Source: CAIKZZ01 sp037443765 (GTDB lineage: Bacteria > Pseudomonadota > Gammaproteobacteria > Steroidobacterales > Steroidobacteraceae). From it: 64,000 nt of DNA. Shown here piece after piece: positions 27,659 to 34,986 of this stretch (positions are counted from its first letter, which is position 1; each line of letters opens with the position of its first letter). The position numbers and the translations under genes are program-made. The stretch is taken from NCBI GenBank assembly GCA_037443765.1, contig JBBINS010000001.1, positions 1 to 64,000 on the forward strand. Reading direction: 5' to 3'. Under the pieces are notes generated by a model, which was not told the origin of the DNA, did no database searches, and saw nothing but the letters and a program-made list of their open reading frames with translations.

Positions 27659-28263
27659 CGGCGCTGATCGTCTCGAACGTGGTGCTCTGGGTGCTGGTGA
27701 TCGGCCTGTCGCTCGTCGTGCTCGCGCTCGTCCGGCAACTCGGCGTGCTGCACGAGCGGATCTCGCCCGTCGGCGCACTGATGCTGGCGAAGGGCCTCAA
27801 GGTAGGCGAGCTCGCGCCCGCGCTGCCGGTGTCGGACCTCGAAGGCCAGCCGCTGACGATCGGCGGCACGCGTGCCGACGGCCGGACGCAGCTCGTGATG
27901 TTCGTCTCGCCGACCTGCCCGGTCTGCAAGGCGCTGCTGCCGGTGCTGAAGTCGAGCCGCAAGGCCGAGCAGGGCTCGCTCGACATCGTGCTCGCGAGCG
28001 ACGGCGAGATCACTGAGCAGCAGGCGTTCGTGCGGGAGCACGGGCTCGGCGTGTTCCGCTACGTCGTCTCGGCGCCGCTCGGGATCAGCTATCAGGTGAG
28101 CCGCCTGCCGTATGCGGTGCTGATCGACGCCGCCGGCGTGCTGCGCGCGCGCGGCATCATCAACTCGCGCGAACACCTTGAGAGCCTGTTCGAGGCGCAG
28201 CGACTCGGGGTCGCCTCGCTGCAGGACTACCTCGAGGAGCGCGCGCGGCACCAGGCGGCGTGA
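27655..28263 (+). CDS. aauD: Thioredoxin-like amine dehydrogenase maturation protein AauD/MauD
   Basis: A 202-residue protein with one N-terminal membrane anchor (V-V-L-W-V-L-V-I-G-L-S-L-V-V-L) and a periplasmic thioredoxin fold with the redox motif C-P-V-C in S-P-T-C-P-V-C-K near residue 87 and a cis-Pro loop L-P-Y-A-V. MauD proteins act as disulfide isomerases for the six to seven disulfides of the small subunit. The start overlaps the aauE stop by 4 bp. Confidence 0.92.
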   Translation: MTALIVSNVVLWVLVIGLSLVVLALVRQLGVLHERISPVGALMLAKGLKVGELAPALPVSDLEGQPLTIGGTRADGRTQLVMFVSPTCPVCKALLPVLKSSRKAEQGSLDIVLASDGEITEQQAFVREHGLGVFRYVVSAPLGISYQVSRLPYAVLIDAAGVLRARGIINSREHLESLFEAQRLGVASLQDYLEERARHQAA

Positions 28264-28290
28264 CGGCACGGATCGAATGACAGCGAGGCA

Positions 28291-28836
28291 ATGCCGATGA
28301 AGTGGCTCGACAGGATGGCCGAGGGTTCGGGCCGGGCGCTCGCGCGCCGCACGTCGCGACGGAGCCTGCTGGCGGGCATCGGGACGCTGCTGCTGGGCGC
28401 GGCGGCGATGCCGCTCCTGCCGGTGGCGCGCGGCGCTGAGACGAAGCCGCCGACGGGCAAGAAGCCCGTGGCGGGCACAGCCGCGGATCCGGGCGATCCC
28501 GCAAGCTGTGACTACTGGCGGCACTGCGCGATCGACGGCTTCCTGTGCAGCTGCTGCGGCGGCTCGCAGACCAAGTGCCCGCCGGGCACGGAGATGTCGG
28601 CAATCACGTGGATAGGCACCTGCCACAACCCGGCCGACGGCAAGGACTACGTGATTTCCTACAACGACTGCTGCGGCAAGAGCTCGTGCGGCCGCTGCTT
28701 CTGCAACCGGAACGAGCGCGACACGCCGCTCTACCAGCCGGGGCAGTCGAACGACTACAACTGGTGCTCGGGCAGCACGCAGGCGAACATACCCTACCAC
28801 TGCTCGACGGCTCGGATCGTCGGCACCGCCGAGTAG
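28291..28836 (+). CDS. aauA: Aromatic amine dehydrogenase light (small) subunit, TTQ-bearing
   Basis: A 181-residue protein with a twin-arginine leader (R-R-T-S-R-R-S-L-L-A-G, residues 19-29). The mature part has C-D-Y-W-R-H-C at 73-79, the catalytic Asp82, and two tryptophans that would be crosslinked into tryptophan tryptophylquinone, Trp107 (T-W-I-G-T-C) and Trp158 (N-W-C). It has 14 cysteines in the mature part; as I recall, aromatic amine dehydrogenase has 14 and methylamine dehydrogenase 12. The stretches W-I-G-T-C-H-N-P and D-C-C-G-K with C-G-R-C also look like the aromatic enzyme. It oxidises primary arylalkylamines to aldehydes in the periplasm. Confidence 0.9.
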   Translation: MPMKWLDRMAEGSGRALARRTSRRSLLAGIGTLLLGAAAMPLLPVARGAETKPPTGKKPVAGTAADPGDPASCDYWRHCAIDGFLCSCCGGSQTKCPPGTEMSAITWIGTCHNPADGKDYVISYNDCCGKSSCGRCFCNRNERDTPLYQPGQSNDYNWCSGSTQANIPYHCSTARIVGTAE

Positions 28837-28840
28837 CCGA

Positions 28841-29251
28841 ATGCGCTCCGCACCGTGGATCCTGGCCGCGGCATTCGCATTCGGTGCCGTGCCGCCCGCG
28901 CAGGCGTATCAGCCCCGCGTCAACTTCCAGCTGCAGTGCATGGGCTGTCACCACGCCGATGGTGCCGGCGAGGAGGGCCGCGTCCCGTCGGTGCGACGCA
29001 CGCTGGTTCCGTTCTCGTCTTCCGCCGAGGGGCGTGACTTCGTGATGCGAGTCCCGGGCGTCGCGCAGGCGCCGCTGTCGGACGCCGACATCGCGGCGCT
29101 CCTGAACTGGATGGTTCGGAACCTGAGCGACGTGCCGCTGCCCGCGGCCTTCGCCGACTACACCGCCGACGAGGTCGGCCGCGCCCGGCATCGCCCGCTT
29201 CCCGCGGTGCGCGACACCCGCGCGATGCTGCTGAGCCGCATCTCCGAGTAG
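28841..29251 (+). CDS. Periplasmic monohaem cytochrome c, likely electron acceptor or partner of the amine dehydrogenase
   Basis: A 136-residue protein with a signal peptide (about residues 1-22) and one haem-attachment motif C-M-G-C-H at 33-37. It starts 4 bp after the aauA stop. In Alcaligenes faecalis the aauBEDA genes are followed by a small monohaem cytochrome c gene (orf-2), and the same order is seen here. No amicyanin or azurin gene is present, so this cytochrome may take electrons from the TTQ enzyme; that role is inference. Confidence 0.85.
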   Translation: MRSAPWILAAAFAFGAVPPAQAYQPRVNFQLQCMGCHHADGAGEEGRVPSVRRTLVPFSSSAEGRDFVMRVPGVAQAPLSDADIAALLNWMVRNLSDVPLPAAFADYTADEVGRARHRPLPAVRDTRAMLLSRISE

Positions 29252-29284
29252 CGTCCCCGGGGCACGACCAGAGGCGAGAGCCCG

Positions 29285-30952
29285 ATGGGCACGTACGAGT
29301 ACCGCCCCTATCCTTACGTGAAGCCGCCGGAGCTCGCCGGCAGGGCCGGGCCGCGCCGGCCCGTGATCATCGTCGGCGCGGGACCGGTGGGACTCGCGGC
29401 CGCGATCGACCTTGCGCAGCACGGCGTCGCCTCGGTCATCCTCGACGACAACGACGTCGTCTCGGTCGGCAGCCGCGCGATCTGCTGGGCGAAGCGGACG
29501 CTCGAGATCTTCGACCGGCTCGGCGTCGCGCGGCGGATGGTCGACAAGGGCGTGACGTGGCAGGTCGGCCGCGTCTACCACCGCGACACCGAGCTCTACC
29601 GCTTCAACCTCCTGCCGGAGGGCGGGCACCAGATGCCGGCCTTCATCAACCTGCAGCAGTACTACGTCGAGGAATACCTGGTCGACCGCGCGCTCGAGTT
29701 TCCCGGTCTGATCGACGTGCGCTGGAAGAACGCGGTGACGGGCGTGCGCCCGTCCGCGGAAGGGGTCGCGGTGACCGTGCAGACGCCGGATGGCGCGTAC
29801 CCGCTCGAGGCCGAATGGCTGATCGCGGCCGACGGAGCCAAGAGCACCGTGCGCACGCTGCTCGGTCTGCCGTTCGAGGGCCGCACCTTCGAGGAGAAGT
29901 TTCTGATCGTCGACGTCCGGATGGACGCTGACTATCCGAGCGACCGGCGCTTCTGGTTCCAGCCGACGTTCGATCCGGGCCAGAGCGTCCTGATCCACCG
30001 GCAGCCGGACAATGTCTTCCGCATCGACTTCCAGCTCGGCTGGGATGCGGACGCCGAGGTCGAGCGCCAGCCCGAGCGCGCGATGGCACGCGTGCGCCGC
30101 GTCGTGGGGCCCGCAGTGGACTGCGACTACGAGTGGTGCTCGGTCTACACATTCCGCTGCGCACGGCTCGAACGCTTCGTGCACGGGCGGGTCGTGTTTG
30201 CCGGCGACTCCGCTCACGTCGTCAGCCCGTTCGGCGCCCGTGGTGGCAACGGCGGGCTCCAGGACGTCGACAACCTGTGCTGGAAGCTCGCGTGCGTGCT
30301 GCGCGGCGAGGCGCCGGCGGGGCTGATCGACAGCTACGACCGGGAGCGCGCGCACGGCGCGGATGAGAACATCCTGAACTCGGGCCGCACCACCACGTTC
30401 ATGACGCCGAAGACCGCGGTGGAGCGCCAGCTGCGCGACGGCGTGCTCGCGCTCGCGCCGTACTTCCCGTTCGCACGCGCCCTCGTCAACTCCGGCCGGC
30501 TGTCGAAGCCCTGCCACCTGCAGGGCTTCCGCGGCTTCGCGCCGGACGACGACCGGATCGGCGGCGAGATGCGCCCCGGCACGCCCTGTGACGACGCGCC
30601 CGTGGTCGGCGGCGACGGCAGGTCCGGGTGGCTCCTCAGTCACCTCGGGGGCCGTCCCACGGCGCTCGTGTTCGTCGCCGACCGGCGTGACGCGACCTAC
30701 ATCGCCGGTACCGCCGCCGACGCCTGCATCCCCGACCTCGCGGTCCTCGCGGTCACCGAGCGCCGCCACGGCGACCTGCCGCTGCCGGAGCTCGTGGACC
30801 GCGACGGCCTCGTGCGGGGGCGCTATGGCGGTGCGACGGGCGTGACGTACCTCATCCGCCCGGACCAGCACGTGCTCGCTCGCTGGTGCGGCTGGGACCC
30901 GGCGGCGCTCGGCGCCGCATGGCGAAACTGCCTCAGGAGTGGCAAGGCATGA
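29285..30952 (+). CDS. FAD-dependent aromatic hydroxylase (PheA/TfdB/MhpA-like)
   Basis: A 555-residue flavoprotein monooxygenase. The dinucleotide motif V-G-A-G-P-V-G-L is at residues 30-37, and the second FAD motif G-D-S-A-H near residue 310 is followed by P-F-G-A-R-G-G-N-G-G. The middle holds the aromatic hydroxylase substrate domain and the C-terminus a thioredoxin-like domain as in phenol and 3-(3-hydroxyphenyl)propionate hydroxylases. It lies 33 bp after the cytochrome gene and may belong to the same transcription unit. A phenolic amine product is a reasonable substrate class, but it cannot be fixed from sequence. Confidence 0.87.
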   Translation: MGTYEYRPYPYVKPPELAGRAGPRRPVIIVGAGPVGLAAAIDLAQHGVASVILDDNDVVSVGSRAICWAKRTLEIFDRLGVARRMVDKGVTWQVGRVYHRDTELYRFNLLPEGGHQMPAFINLQQYYVEEYLVDRALEFPGLIDVRWKNAVTGVRPSAEGVAVTVQTPDGAYPLEAEWLIAADGAKSTVRTLLGLPFEGRTFEEKFLIVDVRMDADYPSDRRFWFQPTFDPGQSVLIHRQPDNVFRIDFQLGWDADAEVERQPERAMARVRRVVGPAVDCDYEWCSVYTFRCARLERFVHGRVVFAGDSAHVVSPFGARGGNGGLQDVDNLCWKLACVLRGEAPAGLIDSYDRERAHGADENILNSGRTTTFMTPKTAVERQLRDGVLALAPYFPFARALVNSGRLSKPCHLQGFRGFAPDDDRIGGEMRPGTPCDDAPVVGGDGRSGWLLSHLGGRPTALVFVADRRDATYIAGTAADACIPDLAVLAVTERRHGDLPLPELVDRDGLVRGRYGGATGVTYLIRPDQHVLARWCGWDPAALGAAWRNCLRSGKA

Positions 30953-31179
30953 CACACTTGCGGCGCGACGACGGCTTCGCCGGCCGGGGCGACGCGTTCT
31001 ACGAGCAGCTCGTTGCGGCCCACCGGGGCCTGAGCGACGCCGACAGCGGCGCGCTCAACGCCCGGCTGGTGCTGCTGCTCGCCAATCATGTCGGCGATCC
31101 CGCCGTCGTCGCCGAGGCGATCGCCGCCGCGCGACGCGGCCTCGGCGAGGACGTGAAGGGGACGCAGGAGGATCGCTGA
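30949..31179 (+). CDS. Small DUF2783-like protein
   Basis: A 76-residue soluble protein starting at the ATG overlapping the hydroxylase stop by 4 bp and ending directly before the next start. It is helical, with H-R-G-L-S-D-A-D-S near residue 24, an L-N-A-R-L-V-L-L-L-A-N-H-V-G-D segment near 36 and a C-terminal A-I-A-A-A-R-R-G-L. It matches my memory of the small DUF2783 family found beside flavin hydroxylases and MBL hydrolases. The function is unknown. An in-frame upstream extension would lie over the hydroxylase and was rejected. Confidence 0.75.
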   Translation: MTHLRRDDGFAGRGDAFYEQLVAAHRGLSDADSGALNARLVLLLANHVGDPAVVAEAIAAARRGLGEDVKGTQEDR

Positions 31180-32130
31180 ATGAAGAAGACCTTTGCATCG
31201 CAGGCCGATCTCGCCGAGAAGGTGGTCAGCTTCGACCGCCTGTCCGAGAACGCGTATGCGTACACGGCGCAAGGCGACCCCAACACCGGCATCGTGATCG
31301 GCGACGACGCGGTGCTGGTCGTCGACACGCAGGCGACGCCGGTGATGGCCGAGGACGTGATCCGGCGCATCCGCGCGGTGACCGACAAGCCCATCCGCTA
31401 CGTCGTGTTGTCGCACTACCACGCCGTGCGCGTGCTCGGGGCGACGGCGTACCGGCCGGAGCAGGTCATCGCGAGCCGCGACACCTACGACCTCATCGTC
31501 GAGCGTGGCGAGGCGGACATGAAGAGCGAGATCGAGCGCTTTCCGCGCCTGTTTCGCGCGGTCGAGTCGGTGCCGGGGCTGACGTGGCCGACGCTCGTGT
31601 TCGAGCGGTCCCTGACGCTGTGGCTCGGCAAGCTTGAGGTCCGGATCCTGCAGCTCGGCCGCGGCCACACCAAGGGCGACACGGTCGTCTGGCTGCCCAA
31701 GGACCGGATCCTGTTCTCGGGCGACCTCGTCGAATACGACGCGACGCCGTACGCCGGCGATTGTTACTTCGAGGACTGGCCCGCGACACTGGACGCGGTG
31801 GCGGCGCTCAAGCCCGCGAAACTCGTGCCGGGGCGCGGCGCCGCGCTTCAGACGCCGCAGGACGTGGCCCGCGGGCTCGCGGGCACCAGGGCGTTCGTCG
31901 CCGAGCTCTACGCCGCGGTCAAGCGGGGTGTCGCGGCCGGCAAGGACCTGAGCGCGATCTACCGCGAGGTGACGGCGGAGCTGCGGCCGCGCTACGGGCA
32001 CTGGGTGATCTTCGACCACTGCCTGCCGTTCGACGTCTCGCGCGCCTACGACGAGGCGACCTCGTTCCGCGACCCGCGAATCTGGACGGCGGAGCGCGAC
32101 AAGCAGCTGTGGACGGCGCTCGAGGCTTGA
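31180..32130 (+). CDS. MBL-fold metallohydrolase with variant metal motif
   Basis: A 316-residue protein with metallo-beta-lactamase topology: the first strand block V-L-V-V-D-T-Q near residue 46, the metal loop at 79-84, G-R-G-H-T-K-G-D near 163, and F-S-G-D-L-V near 183. The usual H-x-H-x-D-H reads H-Y-H-A-V-R, so the Asp and third His are replaced by Val and Arg. It directly abuts the small DUF2783-like gene and precedes an alpha/beta hydrolase. It may be a mononuclear hydrolase of a ring-cleavage or lactone product; the reaction is unknown. Confidence 0.85.
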   Translation: MKKTFASQADLAEKVVSFDRLSENAYAYTAQGDPNTGIVIGDDAVLVVDTQATPVMAEDVIRRIRAVTDKPIRYVVLSHYHAVRVLGATAYRPEQVIASRDTYDLIVERGEADMKSEIERFPRLFRAVESVPGLTWPTLVFERSLTLWLGKLEVRILQLGRGHTKGDTVVWLPKDRILFSGDLVEYDATPYAGDCYFEDWPATLDAVAALKPAKLVPGRGAALQTPQDVARGLAGTRAFVAELYAAVKRGVAAGKDLSAIYREVTAELRPRYGHWVIFDHCLPFDVSRAYDEATSFRDPRIWTAERDKQLWTALEA

Positions 32131-32152
32131 GCCGCAGGCCGGGGCCGAACGA

Positions 32153-32887
32153 GTGACCGCCGGCGCGCGTTGCTTCCTCCTCCTGCACGGCCTCGGCGCG
32201 ACCGGCGCCGCGTGGGGCCCGGTCGCGGCGCTGCTCGCGGCGCGCGGTGCCGGACGCAGCATCGCGCCCGACCTCCCCGGCCACGGCGGCGCGCCGTGGG
32301 CGCCGAGCTACAGCGTCGGTGCGGCCGCAGCGGAAGTCGCGGCGGCAGTGACCGGCGAGGCCGAGCTGTACGTGGTCGGCCACTCCTTCGGCGGCTATGT
32401 CGCGCTTGAGCTCGCGAGCGGCCGGTACGGCGCACGGGTCCGTGGCGTGCTGACGGTCGGGACCAAGCTGAGTTTCAGCGACGAGGAGAGGGCTCGCGCC
32501 GCCGAGCTCGCCCGACGGCCGACGCGCCTCTTTGCCGCGCACCCGGAGGCCATCGAGCGCTACCGAAAGGTGTCGGGGCTCGACACGAGGATCGCGCCCG
32601 GCGAGGCGCTGCTGGCGCGCGCCACGCTGCGCGACGCCGGCGGCTTCCGTCTCGCCGCGGACCCCGCGACGCTCGGCGTCGAGGTGCCGCCGTTCACGGC
32701 GCTGCTGGCGGCCGCCCGATGCCCGGTGCTCGCGGCTCGCGGCGAGCACGACCCGCTCGTGTCGAGCGCGGAGCTGCGCGCCGCCGCCGCCGGCGCGATC
32801 GACGTGCCGGGCCTCGGCCACAACCTGCACGTCGAGGATCCGCCGGCGCTCGTGGCGCTCGTCGACCGGCTGCTCGCAGTCCGATGA
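32153..32887 (+). CDS. Alpha/beta hydrolase
   Basis: A 244-residue hydrolase starting at a GTG 22 bp after the MBL gene. The oxyanion motif L-L-H-G-L-G near residue 10, nucleophile Ser78 in G-H-S-F-G-G, Asp in G-E-H-D-P-L near 199 and His in G-L-G-H-N-L near 222 complete the triad. No signal peptide is seen, so it acts in the cytoplasm. Position suggests it works with the flavin hydroxylase and MBL protein on the same catabolic route, for example as a C-C or ester hydrolase. Confidence 0.87.
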   Translation: MTAGARCFLLLHGLGATGAAWGPVAALLAARGAGRSIAPDLPGHGGAPWAPSYSVGAAAAEVAAAVTGEAELYVVGHSFGGYVALELASGRYGARVRGVLTVGTKLSFSDEERARAAELARRPTRLFAAHPEAIERYRKVSGLDTRIAPGEALLARATLRDAGGFRLAADPATLGVEVPPFTALLAAARCPVLAARGEHDPLVSSAELRAAAAGAIDVPGLGHNLHVEDPPALVALVDRLLAVR

Positions 32888-32935
32888 CGGCCGGCCGGGG
32901 CAGCCCGTGAACAGGACCATGCCCGGGACGCACGC

Positions 32936-34654
32936 ATGAAGAACGACGGCGGACTGATCGAGCGGCTGGGACGGGAACGGAATCGCTACGGCCCCGCCAG
33001 TGCGTCCCTGAAGCTCGAGCTCGTCGCCGCGCTCGCGAAGGCGCGACTCCGGCGTCCGCGCGATCTCGGCGAACTCCACGGCCAGCTGCTGTTCCTCCGG
33101 GCATTCCCCGATGACGCGCGCGTGCGGCTCGCGGCGGCGCAGGCACTGAAGGCGTTCGCGCGACGTTCGCGCGACATCCCCGGCCGTGCGCTCGCGGCCC
33201 TCGACGACAGCGGACTCGTGCGCACGACGAGCCGTCACACCTTCGAGGCGCCGATCGCGGCCTGGCTCGCCGGTCGATTCGGCGCCGCCGCGGAGATCGA
33301 CTGGCGGGAAATCGCCGACTCGAGCGGGATCGACTTCCTGCTCGGACTCGTGACCGGCCGCGCCGAGCAGGATGGGCTCGAGAGCGACCGCCTGACGACG
33401 CGGCAGTGGCTCGGGCGCGCGAAGGGCGCGGAATCGATCACCGATCTCGCGTGGCTGCTGCGCGAGCTCCGGCGCCACCGCGCGACGCGACGGATCTGGC
33501 AGCCGCTCTACGACCAGGCAGCCATTCCGGTGGCGTGGCGGCTCGGCGACGGCGCCGGAGCGGCCGCGCACAACGAGCTGCCGCCGCCGGTCGTGCACTT
33601 TCGGCATCGCGGCCTCAGGCGGCTGCCGCCGGATCCGCGGCGCCTGATCGCGACGCCGCTCGAAGGCATCGAGTTGCTCGACGCGAAGCGCGCAGAGGCC
33701 GTCATCGACGTGACGCGCGCGGCACTGACGGCGCGATGCCGCGAGGTCTACGCGATCTCCTACGCGAATCCGGAGGAAGTCTATCTCGCGGACCTCGGCG
33801 AGGGCACGGCCCTCGCGTTGATCGGCGTGCTGCCCGGACGCCGGCTGAGCCTCGAGTCGAACTACGGCTATCTGCTGCTCTCGAACGGCGTCCCGGTCGG
33901 CTACGCGGGCGTCACGCCGCTCTACCGGCAGGCCAATACCGGCATCAACATCTTCGAGCCGTTCCGCGGCAGCGAGGCTGCGTTCCTGTGCGCGCAGACG
34001 CTGCGGGCGTTCCGCACGCTGTTCGGCGTCGATCGCTTCGTCCTCAATCCGTACCAGATCGGCGCCGGCAACCGCGAAGCGATCGAGAGCGGCGCGTTCT
34101 GGTTCTACTACCGCCTCGGCTTCCGGCCCGTCGCCGCTGACCTCGCCGCGCTCGCCGCCACCGAGCACGACCGGCAACTCGCCGGCCCGCGCCGCCGCAC
34201 CGACCGGGAGACTCTGCGCCGCCTCGCGCAATCGGACGTCGAGCTCGCCCTGCCCGGCGCACGGCGCCGCGACCGGTTCGTCGAGACGTGGCTCGCGGAC
34301 CTGAGCGTGCTCGCCAGCGAGGCGCTCGCGCGCCACGGCCGGGGCGGCCGCGAACTCGACGCCGCGGGGCTGGGGGCGCGCGTTGCACGCGCGCTCGGCG
34401 TCCGCACGATGGCGCGCTGGCCCGGACCCGAGCGCGACGCGTTCGTCTCGCTCGCGCCGCTCGTCTCGCTGCTCGATCTGGCGAGGCTCGATTCCGCGGC
34501 GTGTGCCGCGCTCGTCCGCGTGATGCGCGCCAAGGGCGCCGCGTGCGAGGCGCCTTACGTACGGGCCGCGGCGGCCGACCCGAACCTGCTGCCCGGGCTG
34601 ATGGCCGTCGCACGCCGCTCCGGACCCTTAAGGGGAGCGAGGCAGGCGACATAA
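32936..34654 (+). CDS. Protein of unknown function with a GNAT-like segment
   Basis: A 572-residue, Arg-rich soluble protein I cannot place in a named family. The N-terminal half is helical and repeat-like (A-A-L-A-K-A-R-L-R-R-P-R and A-A-A-Q-A-L-K-A-F-A-R). Residues about 290-410 look like an acyltransferase core: L-L-S-N-G-V-P-V-G-Y-A-G-V near 317, then N-I-F-E-P-F-R-G-S-E-A and F-Y-Y-R-L-G-F near 390. The C-terminal 150 residues are again helical. It starts 48 bp after the hydrolase on the same strand and ends before the riboswitch promoter. The GNAT reading is tentative. Confidence 0.6.
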   Translation: MKNDGGLIERLGRERNRYGPASASLKLELVAALAKARLRRPRDLGELHGQLLFLRAFPDDARVRLAAAQALKAFARRSRDIPGRALAALDDSGLVRTTSRHTFEAPIAAWLAGRFGAAAEIDWREIADSSGIDFLLGLVTGRAEQDGLESDRLTTRQWLGRAKGAESITDLAWLLRELRRHRATRRIWQPLYDQAAIPVAWRLGDGAGAAAHNELPPPVVHFRHRGLRRLPPDPRRLIATPLEGIELLDAKRAEAVIDVTRAALTARCREVYAISYANPEEVYLADLGEGTALALIGVLPGRRLSLESNYGYLLLSNGVPVGYAGVTPLYRQANTGINIFEPFRGSEAAFLCAQTLRAFRTLFGVDRFVLNPYQIGAGNREAIESGAFWFYYRLGFRPVAADLAALAATEHDRQLAGPRRRTDRETLRRLAQSDVELALPGARRRDRFVETWLADLSVLASEALARHGRGGRELDAAGLGARVARALGVRTMARWPGPERDAFVSLAPLVSLLDLARLDSAACAALVRVMRAKGAACEAPYVRAAAADPNLLPGLMAVARRSGPLRGARQAT

Positions 34655-34720
34655 TCCCGGCCGGGAATGCCGGGGCTTGCCCATTTCGGTCGCCTTGCGA
34701 CGCATTGGGGCAGGGGATCA

Positions 34721-34749
34721 TTGCGCGGCGGATTCCGGGCGGGCATAGT
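34721..34749 (+). promoter_or_regulatory. Predicted promoter for the riboswitch transcript
   Basis: TTGCGC (34721-34726) and CATAGT (34744-34749) are 17 bp apart, with three of six and four of six consensus positions. The predicted transcription start at about 34756 falls immediately before the riboswitch aptamer, which supports the assignment despite the weak -35. Confidence 0.4.
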
Positions 34750-34756
34750 CGGCCCG

Positions 34757-34840
34757 TGCAAATGGCAAACCCGTCGAAAGGCGGGGACGCAAAGCCTCCG
34801 GTCGTCGGAACCTAAAGTTCAACGATAGCGGGGTTGCCAC
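34757..34840 (+). promoter_or_regulatory. Cyclic di-GMP-I (GEMM-I) riboswitch aptamer
   Basis: The segment carries the conserved GEMM-I elements in order: GGCAAACC (34764-34771), a short stem capped by the GAAA tetraloop (34776-34779), GGGGACGCAAAGCC (34783-34796), CTCCGG, a variable stem with GAAC/GTTC arms, and AGCGGGGTT (34827-34835). The closing stem pairs TGGCAA (34763-34768) with TTGCCA (34834-34839). This matches the Vibrio Vc2-type consensus closely. It precedes the SPOR-like gene by about 145 nt, and no other gene intervenes. Whether it turns expression on or off cannot be read with confidence. Confidence 0.93.
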
Positions 34841-34888
34841 AGTCCGCCCGCCGAGTCCGATCGCCGTTCTGGCGCGACTCCGCGAGGC

Positions 34889-34925
34889 GCGGGCCGGGCC
34901 CTCTCAACGGAAGAGGCCCGACCCG
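34889..34925 (+). promoter_or_regulatory. GC-rich hairpin in the riboswitch leader (possible expression platform)
   Basis: GCGGGCCGGGCCCTCT (34889-34904) can pair with AGAGGCCCGACCCGC (34911-34925) through a long, slightly bulged stem. It lies between the aptamer and the start codon and is not followed by a T-run. It could be a regulated terminator or a pausing structure; an alternative is that it is incidental in GC-rich DNA. Confidence 0.4.
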
Positions 34926-34986
34926 CCATCTGGCAACTCCCCCGCGACCGGAGATCGACTGGCGACACGGGCGTTGGGAGCTAGAC

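Noticed and set aside
28604..30955. A 783-codon minus-strand frame opposite aauA, the cytochrome and the hydroxylase
   Set aside because: Composition is typical of antisense GC-rich frames; the plus-strand proteins carry TTQ, haem and FAD motifs.
34889..34925. GC hairpin as a certain rho-independent terminator of the riboswitch
   Set aside because: No T-run follows and the stem is bulged; kept only as a possible expression platform.
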